Shown here: positions 36,101 to 44,630 of the stretch, piece by piece | Layout of the letters: each line of letters opens with the position of its first letter | Position numbering within the stretch: position 1 is the stretch's first letter | Source: Bacillota bacterium | GTDB taxonomy: Bacteria; Bacillota; Sulfobacillia; Sulfobacillales; Sulfobacillaceae | Direction of reading: 5' to 3' | Assembly (NCBI GenBank): GCA_021797515.1 | Contig: JAJZZP010000068.1 | Location: forward strand, 1 to 64,000 | Length of the DNA: 64,000 nucleotides | Notes under the pieces: generated by a model | The model's input: the letters and a program-made list of their open reading frames with translations, nothing else | Database searches by the model: none | Told to the model about the DNA's origin: nothing | Made by a program: the position numbers and the translations under genes

Positions 36101-36135
36101 AAAAGAGACTCCTTTCAGGGAGTCTCTTTTAGTTT
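36101..36135 (+). terminator. rho-independent terminator after spo0A
   Basis: AAAAGAGACTCC, loop TTTCA, GGGAGTCTCTTTT form a long stem, followed by AGTTTTT. It begins 21 bases beyond the spo0A stop codon. The A-rich 5' arm means it could also act on the opposite strand. Confidence 0.9.
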
Positions 36136-36278
36136 TTCCGTCGCTAAGGAATACTAAACCGTGCCGTATAAGAGGTTTACCTTGGGAGGCAATTGTGCCA
36201 TTATGATGGGCGGTAAGGGTGCTAAAGAGCCCCCAAGAGCGAACGAAAGGGAGTGGAGCTCGCGTTAGCGAGAAGTTC

Positions 36279-37346
36279 ATGAACATATTCGAGTCGATGG
36301 AGAAGTTTGGCCATGAAGAAATAGTTTTCTGGTACGATAAAACCACAGGATTAAAGGCGATTGTGGCGATACACGACACCACACTGGGACCTGCCTTGGG
36401 TGGATGCCGCATGTGGCCCTATGATGATGAAAAAGAAGCCTTAGTGGATGTCTTGCGTTTGTCTCGCGGCATGACATACAAAAATGCCGCCATGGGATTG
36501 GACTTAGGGGGTGGAAAATCTATCATTTGGGCCGACAGTCGCAAAGATAAATCGGAGGCCTTGTTTCGAAGTTTCGGTCGGTTGATTCAGAGTTTGGGTG
36601 GACGGTACATTACGGCTGAAGACGTCGGCACCAATGCCGACGACATGGCGACTGTATCGCGGGAGACCGAATTTGTCGGCGGACTTAAGGAAACCAGCGG
36701 CGATCCTTCACCAGCGACGGCACTTGGAGTTTTAGAGGGGATGAAAGCAGCGGCTCGTATGGTTTGGGGAACCGATGACTTGCACGGGAAAACTGTTGCG
36801 ATTCAAGGTCTGGGCCATGTAGGAACATTGCTGGCAAAAGCCCTCAAGGACGCGGGTGCCAATTTGATAGTCACCGATATTCATCCTGAGGAAGGCAAGC
36901 AAACTGCGGTTGAACTCGGTGCTATCTGGGCGGAGCCAGACCAAATTTATGAAGTTGCAGCCGACATCTTTGCTCCATGTGCCTTGGGTGCTATTTTAAA
37001 TGACGATACCATTCCTCAGCTGCGGTGCAAAGTGATCGCGGGTTCGGCGAACAATCAGTTGAAAGAACCGCGCCATGGTTTAGACTTGATGCGAAAGCAA
37101 ATCGTTTATGTTCCAGACTATGTGATTAACGGCGGTGGAGTAGTCAATGTTGCCGACGAATTCCATCGTGATGGCTACCATCCCGAACGCGCTTATGCCA
37201 GGGTGCGACAAATCGGTACGCAGGTCGGGGAAATCCTAAGACGAGCAGATACGGAGCGAATTCCCACCCAAGAAGCTGCAGATCGTATTGCCGAATCCCG
37301 CATTCATGTACTAGGAAGGGTTCAGGTTACATACGTCCCAGAATAA
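36279..37346 (+). CDS. leucine dehydrogenase (Glu/Leu/Phe/Val dehydrogenase family)
   Basis: NAD-dependent oxidative deamination of branched-chain amino acids, about 355 residues. It begins MNIFESMEKFGHEEIVFWYD. Motifs are IHDTTLGPALGGCRM, the catalytic-lysine segment MGLDLGGGKSII, TAEDVGTNADDM and the Rossmann GLGHVGTLLAKAL. The start at 36279 matches the family N-terminus although the ribosome site is weak. It stands alone between two terminators. Confidence 0.92.
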   Translation: MNIFESMEKFGHEEIVFWYDKTTGLKAIVAIHDTTLGPALGGCRMWPYDDEKEALVDVLRLSRGMTYKNAAMGLDLGGGKSIIWADSRKDKSEALFRSFGRLIQSLGGRYITAEDVGTNADDMATVSRETEFVGGLKETSGDPSPATALGVLEGMKAAARMVWGTDDLHGKTVAIQGLGHVGTLLAKALKDAGANLIVTDIHPEEGKQTAVELGAIWAEPDQIYEVAADIFAPCALGAILNDDTIPQLRCKVIAGSANNQLKEPRHGLDLMRKQIVYVPDYVINGGGVVNVADEFHRDGYHPERAYARVRQIGTQVGEILRRADTERIPTQEAADRIAESRIHVLGRVQVTYVPE

Positions 37347-37370
37347 CGGGCCAATAAAGAGGAATTTGTC

Positions 37371-37406
37371 AAAAGGGTATCGAATAGGATTTCGGTGCCC
37401 TTTTTT
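37371..37406 (+). terminator. rho-independent terminator after leucine dehydrogenase
   Basis: AAAAGGGTATCG and CGGTGCCCTTTT pair over 12 positions (two G-T) around a 10-base loop, followed by further T residues. It starts 24 bases after the stop codon. Confidence 0.88.
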
Positions 37407-37440
37407 GTTGTGGATATTGCCAATTTGAAGGAGTCTTGCG

Positions 37441-38157
37441 ATGGCAGACGACATAGAGCAAGTTCCGGTAACCGATATTGAGGCGTTAATACGCCGCATT
37501 CCGACGGTTATTCGGTGTCAAGTAACGGTTAATGATTGGGGCGGGGTAGAGGAAATTCATGTATTAAGTACGGTAGCCCGGGGCCCTAAACAGGTTGTGC
37601 GTGACATCGAGAGCGCGCTTTTGGCTCAATGGAACCTTCGGGTCGATCATAAACGAATTTCCGTAGCCCAAATTTTAGAGGATCAACCTACATATCCACT
37701 GGGCCGACTAGTGGTCGTGGAATTTCATATGAACTGGGATACGCTGCAGCAATTGGGTCATGCCTCGGTAGTGTTGCAACCTGCTGACGATGCCACGACG
37801 ACCTACCACGGCGAGTGGCACGGCCGTTATGTGCCGAGCCAATATCATCAAGTCATGGCTTGGGCTGCCGTGGAGGCAATCAACCAAATTTCCGAATTTG
37901 GTGAGCGATTTGTGCTATCCGAATTGCGGTCGTTTCCTCTGGGGGGACGATCTGTGGTTGCGGTTGCGTTAAGTTATCTGAATCCTCGACGGCGTGAGGA
38001 GATCTTAGTGGGGGCGGTTCAGGAACGCGGGGATGGGCAAGGTGCGGCGATTCGCGCAGTGCTCGACGCCGTTAACCGTAAACTCGGTCGGGTGAGAAGA
38101 GCCAAGACCACACCCGTTGGGGAAAACGAAGGAGATGTCACGGATGCCGAAATCTAA
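37441..38157 (+). CDS. conserved-looking hypothetical protein (238 aa)
   Basis: No function recognised. An N-terminal region of about 75 residues (IRCQVTVNDWGGVEEIHVLS, then KQVVRDIESALLAQW) looks like a small alpha/beta domain. The rest alternates beta strands and helices and ends in a basic tail. It has no membrane segment or signal peptide. AAGGAG precedes ATG. It overlaps the Hfq-like gene by 14 bases, so the two are probably translated together. Confidence 0.75.
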   Translation: MADDIEQVPVTDIEALIRRIPTVIRCQVTVNDWGGVEEIHVLSTVARGPKQVVRDIESALLAQWNLRVDHKRISVAQILEDQPTYPLGRLVVVEFHMNWDTLQQLGHASVVLQPADDATTTYHGEWHGRYVPSQYHQVMAWAAVEAINQISEFGERFVLSELRSFPLGGRSVVAVALSYLNPRRREEILVGAVQERGDGQGAAIRAVLDAVNRKLGRVRRAKTTPVGENEGDVTDAEI

Positions 38158-38479
38158 AGGATCTTGGGTCGAGGTGCCCCAGTATCAGCGGCCTGGTAAA
38201 GCGCGGGTGCCTGCCGTGCAGCACGGTACAAAAGGGGGAGGCAACAATCGGCCGACCTCCCAAGGTCGCCATAGTTCAGCGCAAGAAGCATTATATCGCG
38301 AGTGGGTTACCGCACAGGTGCCATTGGAGTTGACATTTGCGGATGGCCAAACACTTTTCGGAACCTTGACCGATTACGACACTTATGCCTTGGTCATTGC
38401 CACCGACGGACGGCCGCAACTGGTATTTAAGTCGGCGGTGCGCTCGATGCGGGAGTTATCCCCGAACGCCCGTGATTAG
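38144..38479 (+). CDS. Hfq/LSm-like small protein with N-terminal extension
   Basis: About 111 residues. The last 55 resemble the Sm fold of Hfq: GQTLFGTLTDYDTYALVIA corresponds to Sm1 and QLVFKSAVRSM to the Sm2 motif, which is YKHAI in Hfq. The first ~55 residues are basic, Gly/Gln-rich and probably disordered. ATG 38144 has AAGGAG at 9 bases. It may bind RNA. It overlaps the preceding hypothetical gene. Canonical Hfq usually lies beside miaA, so this is probably a distinct LSm protein. Confidence 0.7.
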   Translation: MPKSKGSWVEVPQYQRPGKARVPAVQHGTKGGGNNRPTSQGRHSSAQEALYREWVTAQVPLELTFADGQTLFGTLTDYDTYALVIATDGRPQLVFKSAVRSMRELSPNARD

Positions 38480-38648
38480 CCATGACTGCATAAGCTGATA
38501 CCGGGACCCATAACGGCCAGCGATTCATTAACTGGCGAAGCTCAGATACTTTGCCAACAAACACCCAGTATGGTTTTGACAATGGCCATCGCTCCTTCTG
38601 GATATTAGGATATCCAAGTTAGCGGTGCATTATGCGGAGGGAAACGGA

Positions 38649-39194
38649 ATGGAAACACGACAAGGGCGAGGCAAAACGGTATTTAATGGAAAGGTACTGT
38701 CTGTGCGCGTGGATCCCGTTTCCGTTAATGGGAGGAGTACCAGCCGCGAAGTGGTCCAAAGGGCTCCCGCGGTAGGCATCGTTGCAGAAACTCCTAATCG
38801 TCACCTGGTGACGATTAGGCAATTTCGGTGGGCAGTAGGCCAATGGCTTTGGGAACTGCCTGCAGGAGTTGTGAATCCGGGGGAAAACCCTTTGGCCACT
38901 GCCAAGCGAGAACTTGACGAAGAAACCGGATACCAAGCAGACTCGTGGCAATTGTTATTTCGATATTACCCGTCTCCGGGCTACACTAATGAAGAAATCC
39001 ATCTTTTCTATGCATCCCAACTGCGTCAAGGCAGACCCCACCCAGATCCCGACGAAGAGATTGCGGTCGAACTATGGGACGCGGAGCGTCTACAGCAGCG
39101 GCTAAAATCTCCGGAAACCTTGAATTCGATTTGGTTGATAGGCGTGCAGTGGTGGTTGGCATTGCAGCAAAACCAGCCAAACGGGATAATTTGA
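38649..39194 (+). CDS. Nudix hydrolase (ADP-ribose pyrophosphatase type)
   Basis: Hydrolyses nucleoside diphosphate linkages, probably ADP-ribose. 181 residues with a complete Nudix box: GVVNPGENPLATAKRELDEE followed by TGY. LFRYYPSPGYTNEEIHLFYA is typical of the NudF/YqkG group. ATG 38649 follows GGAGGGAAACGG. In Bacillus a similar gene is near the sporulation cluster. Confidence 0.93.
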   Translation: METRQGRGKTVFNGKVLSVRVDPVSVNGRSTSREVVQRAPAVGIVAETPNRHLVTIRQFRWAVGQWLWELPAGVVNPGENPLATAKRELDEETGYQADSWQLLFRYYPSPGYTNEEIHLFYASQLRQGRPHPDPDEEIAVELWDAERLQQRLKSPETLNSIWLIGVQWWLALQQNQPNGII

Positions 39195-39375
39195 GCAATG
39201 TGTCTCCCGGGTGTGACGGAATCACCGGATGATATAGAGCGTTGAAAAACTTTTCCCGGCCTCTGACAAGATTGTGAAATCTTTCCCTTAGGTGGCCTGG
39301 TCTATAGTAAAATATTACGAGAAGATAGGCCATGGCTCCATGAATGCGGAACCACCAGCGAAAGGAGGTCAAAGT

Positions 39376-41280
39376 ATGGCTACTGCACATCGAAGTAAAA
39401 CACTTACCCGTTTAACCACACCGATGGTGCGCACTGGAGGAGTTCTTCGCCCGGCATCATGGGACGACGCGTTAGCGCGCGCTGCAGACTTGTTTACTCA
39501 AATAAAATCGCAACTGGGACCAAATGGGCTAGGCGTGTTTAGTTGCTCAAAATCGACCAACGAACTCAACTATCTAGCGTCGAAATTTTCCCGTGTGGTG
39601 TTAGGGACCCACAACATCGATTCTTGTAACCGAACGTGACACGCTCCATCGGTCGTGGGGCTCGCGACCGTGTTTGGCAGCGGGGGTGGCACTAGTTCTT
39701 ACGAGGATTTTCATAATACAGATTTAATTTTACTGGTGGGTTCCAATGCCGCCGAGGCCCATCCGATAATCTTTCATCATATCATGAAAGGTGTGCATCG
39801 AGGGGCAGAGTTGGTGGTGGTGGATCCCCGAAAAACATTAACTACTCGGCGAGCACACGATCACTTGCAGATTCAAATTGGCTCGGATATTGCGTTGGCC
39901 AATGCGATGGCGCACGTGATTATTCGCGATGGGCTGTGGCATCGGGACTTCGTCGCGAGAGCCACTAGTGGGTTTGATGCTTATGCGGCATCAGTTGCCG
40001 ACTGGGCACCAGAGCGAGCATCCGGAATTACAGGCATCGTCGCTGAGCGGATTGAGTCGTTAGCCTATCGGTATGCTACCGCCAAACGCGCCATCATCGG
40101 GTGGACGCTTGGTATCACCGAGCATCATAATGCGGTGGACAATGTCTTTGGCTTGATTAATTTGGCCTTGCTAACCGGTCATGTGGGGCGCCCGGGAAGT
40201 GGGTTGAGTCCCTTGCGCGGACAAAACAACGTGCAAGGGGGTGGTGACATGGGCGCTTTGCCAGATCGATTACCGGGATTTCAAAGTGTGCGCGACCCCG
40301 AGGTACGTGCCAAATTTGAGGCGGCGTGGGGTGCGCCGTTAGCGTCTGAACCGGGATTGAACCAGACACAAATGTTTGATGCGATGCAAGAAGGGCACCT
40401 TAAGGGATTGTATGTCATTGGGGAAAACCCGATTGATTCGGAGGCTAACGGCCACCACACGCGATCTCTGTTTGAGAACTTGGACGCTTTAGTCGTGCAA
40501 GATATCTTCATGACAGCCACTGCGGAAATGGCTGATGTGGTGTTTCCTGCTCGGGTGTCATTTGCCGAAAGCGACGGTACCTATACCAACAGCGAACGTC
40601 GCGTACAGCGGGTAAAGGCAGCAAGACAAGGGCCCGGACAATCCCAAGACGACGTGTGGATTGTGACTGCATTGGCGCGCGCTATGGGGGTACCGTGGGA
40701 ATTTAAAGGTGCGGCCAGTGTGTTTGATGAAATGCGTCATTTGGCGCCCAATTTTCGTGGGATGACGTATGAACGTCTCGAGAAACTGCATGGAATGCAG
40801 TGGCCAGTGCCCTCCGAAGATCACCCCGGAAGCCCGGTGTTGCACACCAGATTATGGGAAAAACAGGTGAACCCCAAAGCGCCCTTCACGTCTGTCGATT
40901 GGCAGCCGCCAGTGGAAACACCGACGGCGGAGTATCCATTCATGCTCACAACGGGAAGGCGCTTGGCATTTTACAACACGGGCGTCCAGTCCAACGGCTA
41001 TGATCATCCGCATAATATTGGGGAATGGATGGAAATTCATCCACATGACGCCGAGATGCTCGGTGTTGCTGACGGAGATACGGTAGCCGTGATATCGCGT
41101 AGAGGACGGGTTGAGGTACCCGCTTACTATTCTCTCAATGTCTACCGCGGCGCGGTATTTATGAGTTTTCATTTTCCGGATCACGTTGAAACCAACCTGT
41201 TGTCCATCGACGCCACGGATCCCAAGTCCGGCACGGCTGAATTCAAAGCAACGGCAGTGCGCATCGAAACGCGGCAATAG
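39376..41280 (+). CDS. formate dehydrogenase catalytic subunit, selenocysteine-containing, lacking its N-terminal Fe-S domain
   Basis: Molybdenum/tungsten bis-MGD catalytic domain, 634 residues if the in-frame TGA at 39637-39639 is read as selenocysteine (residue 88). The context around it, HNIDSCNRT-Sec-HAPSVVGLATVFGSG, is that of FdhF. The frame stays intact and family-like on both sides (later IIFHHIMKGVHRGAELVVVD, SPLRGQNNVQGGGDMGALPD). It starts where other enzymes continue after their Fe4S4 domain (LTRLTTPMVRTGGVLRPASW). The missing CxxCxxxC domain is encoded 1.7 kb downstream at 43024. ATG 39376 has AAAGGAGGTC upstream. NuoE- and NuoF-like genes follow, which indicates NAD as the electron acceptor. 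Confidence 0.92.
39650..39670 (+). promoter_or_regulatory. SECIS-like hairpin directly after the TGA of formate dehydrogenase
   Basis: CGGTCG (39650-39655) and CGACCG (39665-39670) pair perfectly. T-G and G-C pairs extend this to 8 bp, closing a 5-base loop that starts with GGG. The loop begins 18 bases after the TGA, inside the distance used by bacterial SECIS elements, and has the expected apical G residues. It overlaps coding sequence, as bacterial SECIS elements do. Confidence 0.75.
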
Positions 41281-41353
41281 GCAAATTCATGCCGGCAATA
41301 TGGGTGAGGGCCTTAAGTTTTTATCGGTTTAGGCCAACGAAAGGAGCTTGTTT

Positions 41354-41800
41354 GTGGCCGTCAATACGGGGATGCCGCTGACTGAAAGAGTAGCGGCGGT
41401 GGTAGCCGACTTACCTAAAGATCGTTCGCAGTTATTACCCACTTTGTGGCGGCTGGCAGACCATTTTGGCTGCTTGTCTCCTTCGCTACTGGCTGCGGTT
41501 TCGGAAGTGATGCACATACCTTACGCCGAAATATATGGCGTGGCTTCATTTTATGCACTACTGCCCTGGGACCCAGGGCAACCGGTCATAGTGCGTGTCT
41601 GTACTGACGTGATGTGCAGCCTTAAGAATTCTTCGGAATTGCCAACAGTGTTAAAAGACCATGAGGGCGTTGTCGTCAAAGAATCTCCCTGTCTGGGGCA
41701 ATGTGATCTTGGACCTGCTGCTTTGGTGGGGTCCCGTGTGGTGCGGAATGCAACTCCGGGGAACTTGGCAGCAGAGATTGGAGAGATGCGCCATGGGTGA
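41354..41800 (+). CDS. NuoE-like [2Fe-2S] subunit of NAD-linked formate dehydrogenase
   Basis: Thioredoxin-fold ferredoxin subunit like NuoE or FdsG, about 148 residues. Cluster ligands are Cys83 and Cys88 (VCTDVMC) and Cys113 and Cys117 (SPCLGQC). IPYAEIYGVASFYALL is the family helix. GTG 41354 has AAGGAG at 7 bases; TTG 41348 is too close. It overlaps the NuoF-like gene, so both are coupled. It carries electrons between the catalytic half and the flavin subunit. Confidence 0.92.
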   Translation: MAVNTGMPLTERVAAVVADLPKDRSQLLPTLWRLADHFGCLSPSLLAAVSEVMHIPYAEIYGVASFYALLPWDPGQPVIVRVCTDVMCSLKNSSELPTVLKDHEGVVVKESPCLGQCDLGPAALVGSRVVRNATPGNLAAEIGEMRHG

Positions 41801-43034
41801 GGTGCGCAGGCTTTTGCCGCAGGCGGATCGCAGATCCGTGGCAGTAAGCTGGGATCGTGTTGTCGAACGCGGATTTGACAAAGCTTATCAACGGGTATTA
41901 GACATGGGTTCGGAGGCCGCTATTGCCGAGGTCACTGCGAGCGGCATCATGGGGCGAGGAGGAGCGGCTTTTCCCACTGGGCGCAAATGGGACAGTGTAC
42001 GGTCCTCACCAGGAACTGCTAAGTACGTGGTGATGAATGCCGATGAGAGTGAACTGGGGACTTTCAAAGATCGGGCGTTGCTGGAACAAGATCCTATGGG
42101 GCCCTTGATCGGACTGTTGATAGCGGCACATTGTGTGGGAGCTCGTCAGGCCTACTGCTACATCCGTGGAGAATACCGAGAGGTCGAAACGGCGTTGTCG
42201 CAGTCGATCGACATCTTGCGCAAAAAAGGTTGGGTTGGTGGAGAGACGGTGGATGTAGAAGTGCGGCGCGGGGCTGGTGCTTATATTGCTGGGGAGGAAA
42301 CCGCGCTGTTTAACAGTATTGAGGGGAAACGCCCAGAACCCCGGGTTAAACCACCCTTTCCCACCGTGAAAGGATTATTTGGTGCACCTACCTTGATACA
42401 AAATGTGGAAACCCTGGCCAATATCGCGGTGTTATTTGCCCACGATGTAGCATGGTTTAGACAATATGGAACACCGGCCACCCCCGGCACCAAATTGGTT
42501 GCTATCAGTGGACACGTTAATCGTCCTGGAGTGTTTGAGGTGCCTTTTGGGGTGCCATTGCAAGAAATCATTGACGCCGATGACCTAGCGGGCGGTATAG
42601 CGGGTACGGGTCATCTACAGGCGGTTTTGTTAGGGGGCGCAGCGGGTACGTTTCTGTCGTCTGCGGAAGTGGCGGAAGTCCCGCTGGATTATGGGCCCTT
42701 GGCGAAGCATGGGGCGAGTATCGGGTCCGGTGCGGTCATGGTTTTTGATGATTCTGTAGATCTGGCATGGGTAGTCACCAAATTGGCCCACTTTTTCGCC
42801 GATGAGTCCTGTGGTCAATGTGTTCCGTGCCGTATTGGTACTCGCCGCGTGTTAGAAATTTTGCGAGATGGAAACACCTGGCAAAGAGAATCGGATTTAC
42901 GAGAATTGGGGCTGGCGATGCGGGATGCCTCTATTTGCGGGTTGGGGCAAACGGCACCGATGGCTTTATTGTCGATGTTGGACCGACCCTATTTGCGCCG
43001 GGTTGAAATGAAAGGGGACGAACATGGGGAATAG
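41793..43034 (+). CDS. NuoF-like NAD/FMN/[4Fe-4S] subunit of formate dehydrogenase
   Basis: Diaphorase subunit like NuoF or FdsB, 413 residues. NAD-binding GRGGAAFPTGRKW is at residues 54-66. The FMN region is YVVMNADESELGTFKDR, followed by an SLBB domain. The [4Fe-4S] ligands are Cys340, Cys343, Cys346 (SCGQCVPCRIGT) and Cys382 (ASICGLGQ). It lacks the extra N-terminal thioredoxin-like domain of FdsB-type fusions, which is the separate gene before it. It overlaps both neighbours. Confidence 0.94.
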   Translation: MGEVRRLLPQADRRSVAVSWDRVVERGFDKAYQRVLDMGSEAAIAEVTASGIMGRGGAAFPTGRKWDSVRSSPGTAKYVVMNADESELGTFKDRALLEQDPMGPLIGLLIAAHCVGARQAYCYIRGEYREVETALSQSIDILRKKGWVGGETVDVEVRRGAGAYIAGEETALFNSIEGKRPEPRVKPPFPTVKGLFGAPTLIQNVETLANIAVLFAHDVAWFRQYGTPATPGTKLVAISGHVNRPGVFEVPFGVPLQEIIDADDLAGGIAGTGHLQAVLLGGAAGTFLSSAEVAEVPLDYGPLAKHGASIGSGAVMVFDDSVDLAWVVTKLAHFFADESCGQCVPCRIGTRRVLEILRDGNTWQRESDLRELGLAMRDASICGLGQTAPMALLSMLDRPYLRRVEMKGDEHGE

Positions 43035-43869
43035 GATTACCCTAACCATTGATGGCCAATCGGTATCGGTTGCCGAAGGAACCACTGTGCATGCTGCGTG
43101 TGAGCAGGTAGACACCTTTGTGCCCACCTTGTGTTGGCATGAAAATCTGAGCCCGGCTAATGCCTGCCGTGCATGTGTAGTGGAAGTGAAAGGTTCCCGA
43201 ACTTTAGTGGCCTCTTGTTCCCGGGTTGCGGAAGAAGGGATGGTGATCGAGACCAGCACGCCGCGAGTGGCAAATGCACGCCGAGTGGTGGCCGAATTAT
43301 TGACATCCACAACGGATTATAGCACTGCTCCTGAGTTATTGGACTTGATTGAAATGTCCTCAGCTGATACAAGGCGGTTTGCTGGGGGGGCTAGCTGGGA
43401 ACAGCCGGTAAAAGACGATAACAACCTGTATATTCGGGATTTGTCCAAGTGCATTCTCTGTTATCGCTGTGTGGAAGCGTGCGGTGACGACGCTCAAAAC
43501 ACTTTCGCTATAACGGTGGCGGGACGTGGATTTGATTCCCGTATCGATGCGGGGTTTGGCCGCACCCTGCCAGAATCTGATTGCGTATTTTGTGGCAATT
43601 GCGTAGCGGTGTGTCCGACGGGTGCACTAATGGAAAAAACTGAGTGGACATTGCGTTCAGAAAACAAGTGGGATGATAACCAAATCACTACAACGGAAAC
43701 TATTTGCTCCTATTGCGGAGTCGGATGTCAACTTAGTTTGCATGTTTTGGATAATCAGATTGTTAAGGTGTCTTCCCCAATGGACCACCCTGTGACTCAT
43801 GGAATGCTGTGTGTCAAAGGGCGATACGGATACCAATTTGTGCAAGTCGAAGACCATATGCCTGTTTAG
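43024..43869 (+). CDS. N-terminal half of the formate dehydrogenase alpha subunit as a separate gene
   Basis: Three Fe-S modules in 281 residues. A NuoG-like [2Fe-2S] site has Cys37, Cys48, Cys51 and Cys65. A two-cluster ferredoxin domain has CILCYRCVEAC and CVFCGNCVAVCPTGA. A molybdopterin-oxidoreductase Fe4S4 domain closes the protein: CSYCGVGC at about 228-235, Cys263, then VKGRYGYQFV. That is where other FdhA proteins continue into the Mo domain, which here is the gene at 39376. The usual His/Cys cluster between the first two modules is not seen. ATG overlaps the NuoF-like gene by 11 bases. Confidence 0.9.
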   Translation: MGNRITLTIDGQSVSVAEGTTVHAACEQVDTFVPTLCWHENLSPANACRACVVEVKGSRTLVASCSRVAEEGMVIETSTPRVANARRVVAELLTSTTDYSTAPELLDLIEMSSADTRRFAGGASWEQPVKDDNNLYIRDLSKCILCYRCVEACGDDAQNTFAITVAGRGFDSRIDAGFGRTLPESDCVFCGNCVAVCPTGALMEKTEWTLRSENKWDDNQITTTETICSYCGVGCQLSLHVLDNQIVKVSSPMDHPVTHGMLCVKGRYGYQFVQVEDHMPV

Positions 43870-43941
43870 CGGGCAACGCCAGGTTTGTTCAGCATCTGGT
43901 AATTTATACTGTTCATCGCGGTCTGCGAACCCATTTCGCTG

Positions 43942-43974
43942 CATAGGTTGTTCCAAAGGGAGGGACAACCTATG
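43942..43974 (+). promoter_or_regulatory. hairpin covering the ribosome site and start codon of spoIIM
   Basis: CATAGGTTGTTCC pairs with GGGACAACCTATG over 13 positions (one G-T), around a 7-base loop. The right arm contains part of the GGGAGGGA ribosome site and the whole ATG start codon at 43972. No T-run follows. On a read-through mRNA from the formate dehydrogenase genes, translation of spoIIM would be blocked. A transcript starting inside the left arm would escape. Confidence 0.65.
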
Positions 43975-44604
43975 CTGGCCACAAGTTCCAGCTTGGCGTT
44001 CACCACTCAGTTCAAACGGTACCGCTCATCTTTAATGATTGCCATCGCAACTTTCGGTTTGGGGGCGGTTTTTGGAGGATTGGCGATTGGCACGTTGACC
44101 ATGGCCGATAAGGCGATGTTGCTCAATTATGTTCATCGGTTTATTCAAGTGGAGTCCCATGCTCCGGTAGGTTTCGCCCTGTTTACCCGTACGTTAATCA
44201 ATAACCTGAAATTGCTGGGATTGCTGTATATCCTAGGAGTGTCAGTAGCGGGAATGCCGTTGGTACCGGTAGTGTTGTTCTTTCGCGGATTTGTCGCCGG
44301 ATTTGCGGTAGGATTTTTGGCAACGTCGATGGCTTGGCAAGGGATCTGGTTATCGGTGGTGACAGTAGGGCTGCAGAGCCTGTTTATCGTGCCGGCGATC
44401 TTGATTACCAGCGCCTTCGCATTGAATTTTTCCTGGAATCTGGTGTCCCCAAAAAGCCGGGATGCTGGTCCTGCTATACTGGAACAATTTGCTGTGTTTA
44501 CCGTGTTTGTCGCTTTGATGGGATTGGTGATGGTGGTAGGTACGGCATTAGAATCCGGTGTGGCACCATTTTTAATGCATCTTTTAAGCAACTGGGGCAT
44601 CTGA
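43972..44604 (+). CDS. spoIIM: stage II sporulation protein M
   Basis: Membrane subunit of the engulfment complex with SpoIID and SpoIIP, 210 residues. It has about 5 membrane segments, the family region FTRTLINNLKLLGLLYILG and a hydrophilic NFSWNLVSPKSRD loop. ATG 43972 has GGGAGGGA but is buried in a hairpin. In Bacillus spoIIM is monocistronic and lies elsewhere; here it stands between the formate dehydrogenase genes and pxpA. Confidence 0.92.
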   Translation: MLATSSSLAFTTQFKRYRSSLMIAIATFGLGAVFGGLAIGTLTMADKAMLLNYVHRFIQVESHAPVGFALFTRTLINNLKLLGLLYILGVSVAGMPLVPVVLFFRGFVAGFAVGFLATSMAWQGIWLSVVTVGLQSLFIVPAILITSAFALNFSWNLVSPKSRDAGPAILEQFAVFTVFVALMGLVMVVGTALESGVAPFLMHLLSNWGI

Positions 44605-44630
44605 TACACTAACACCGAGGGGCGTGAGTC

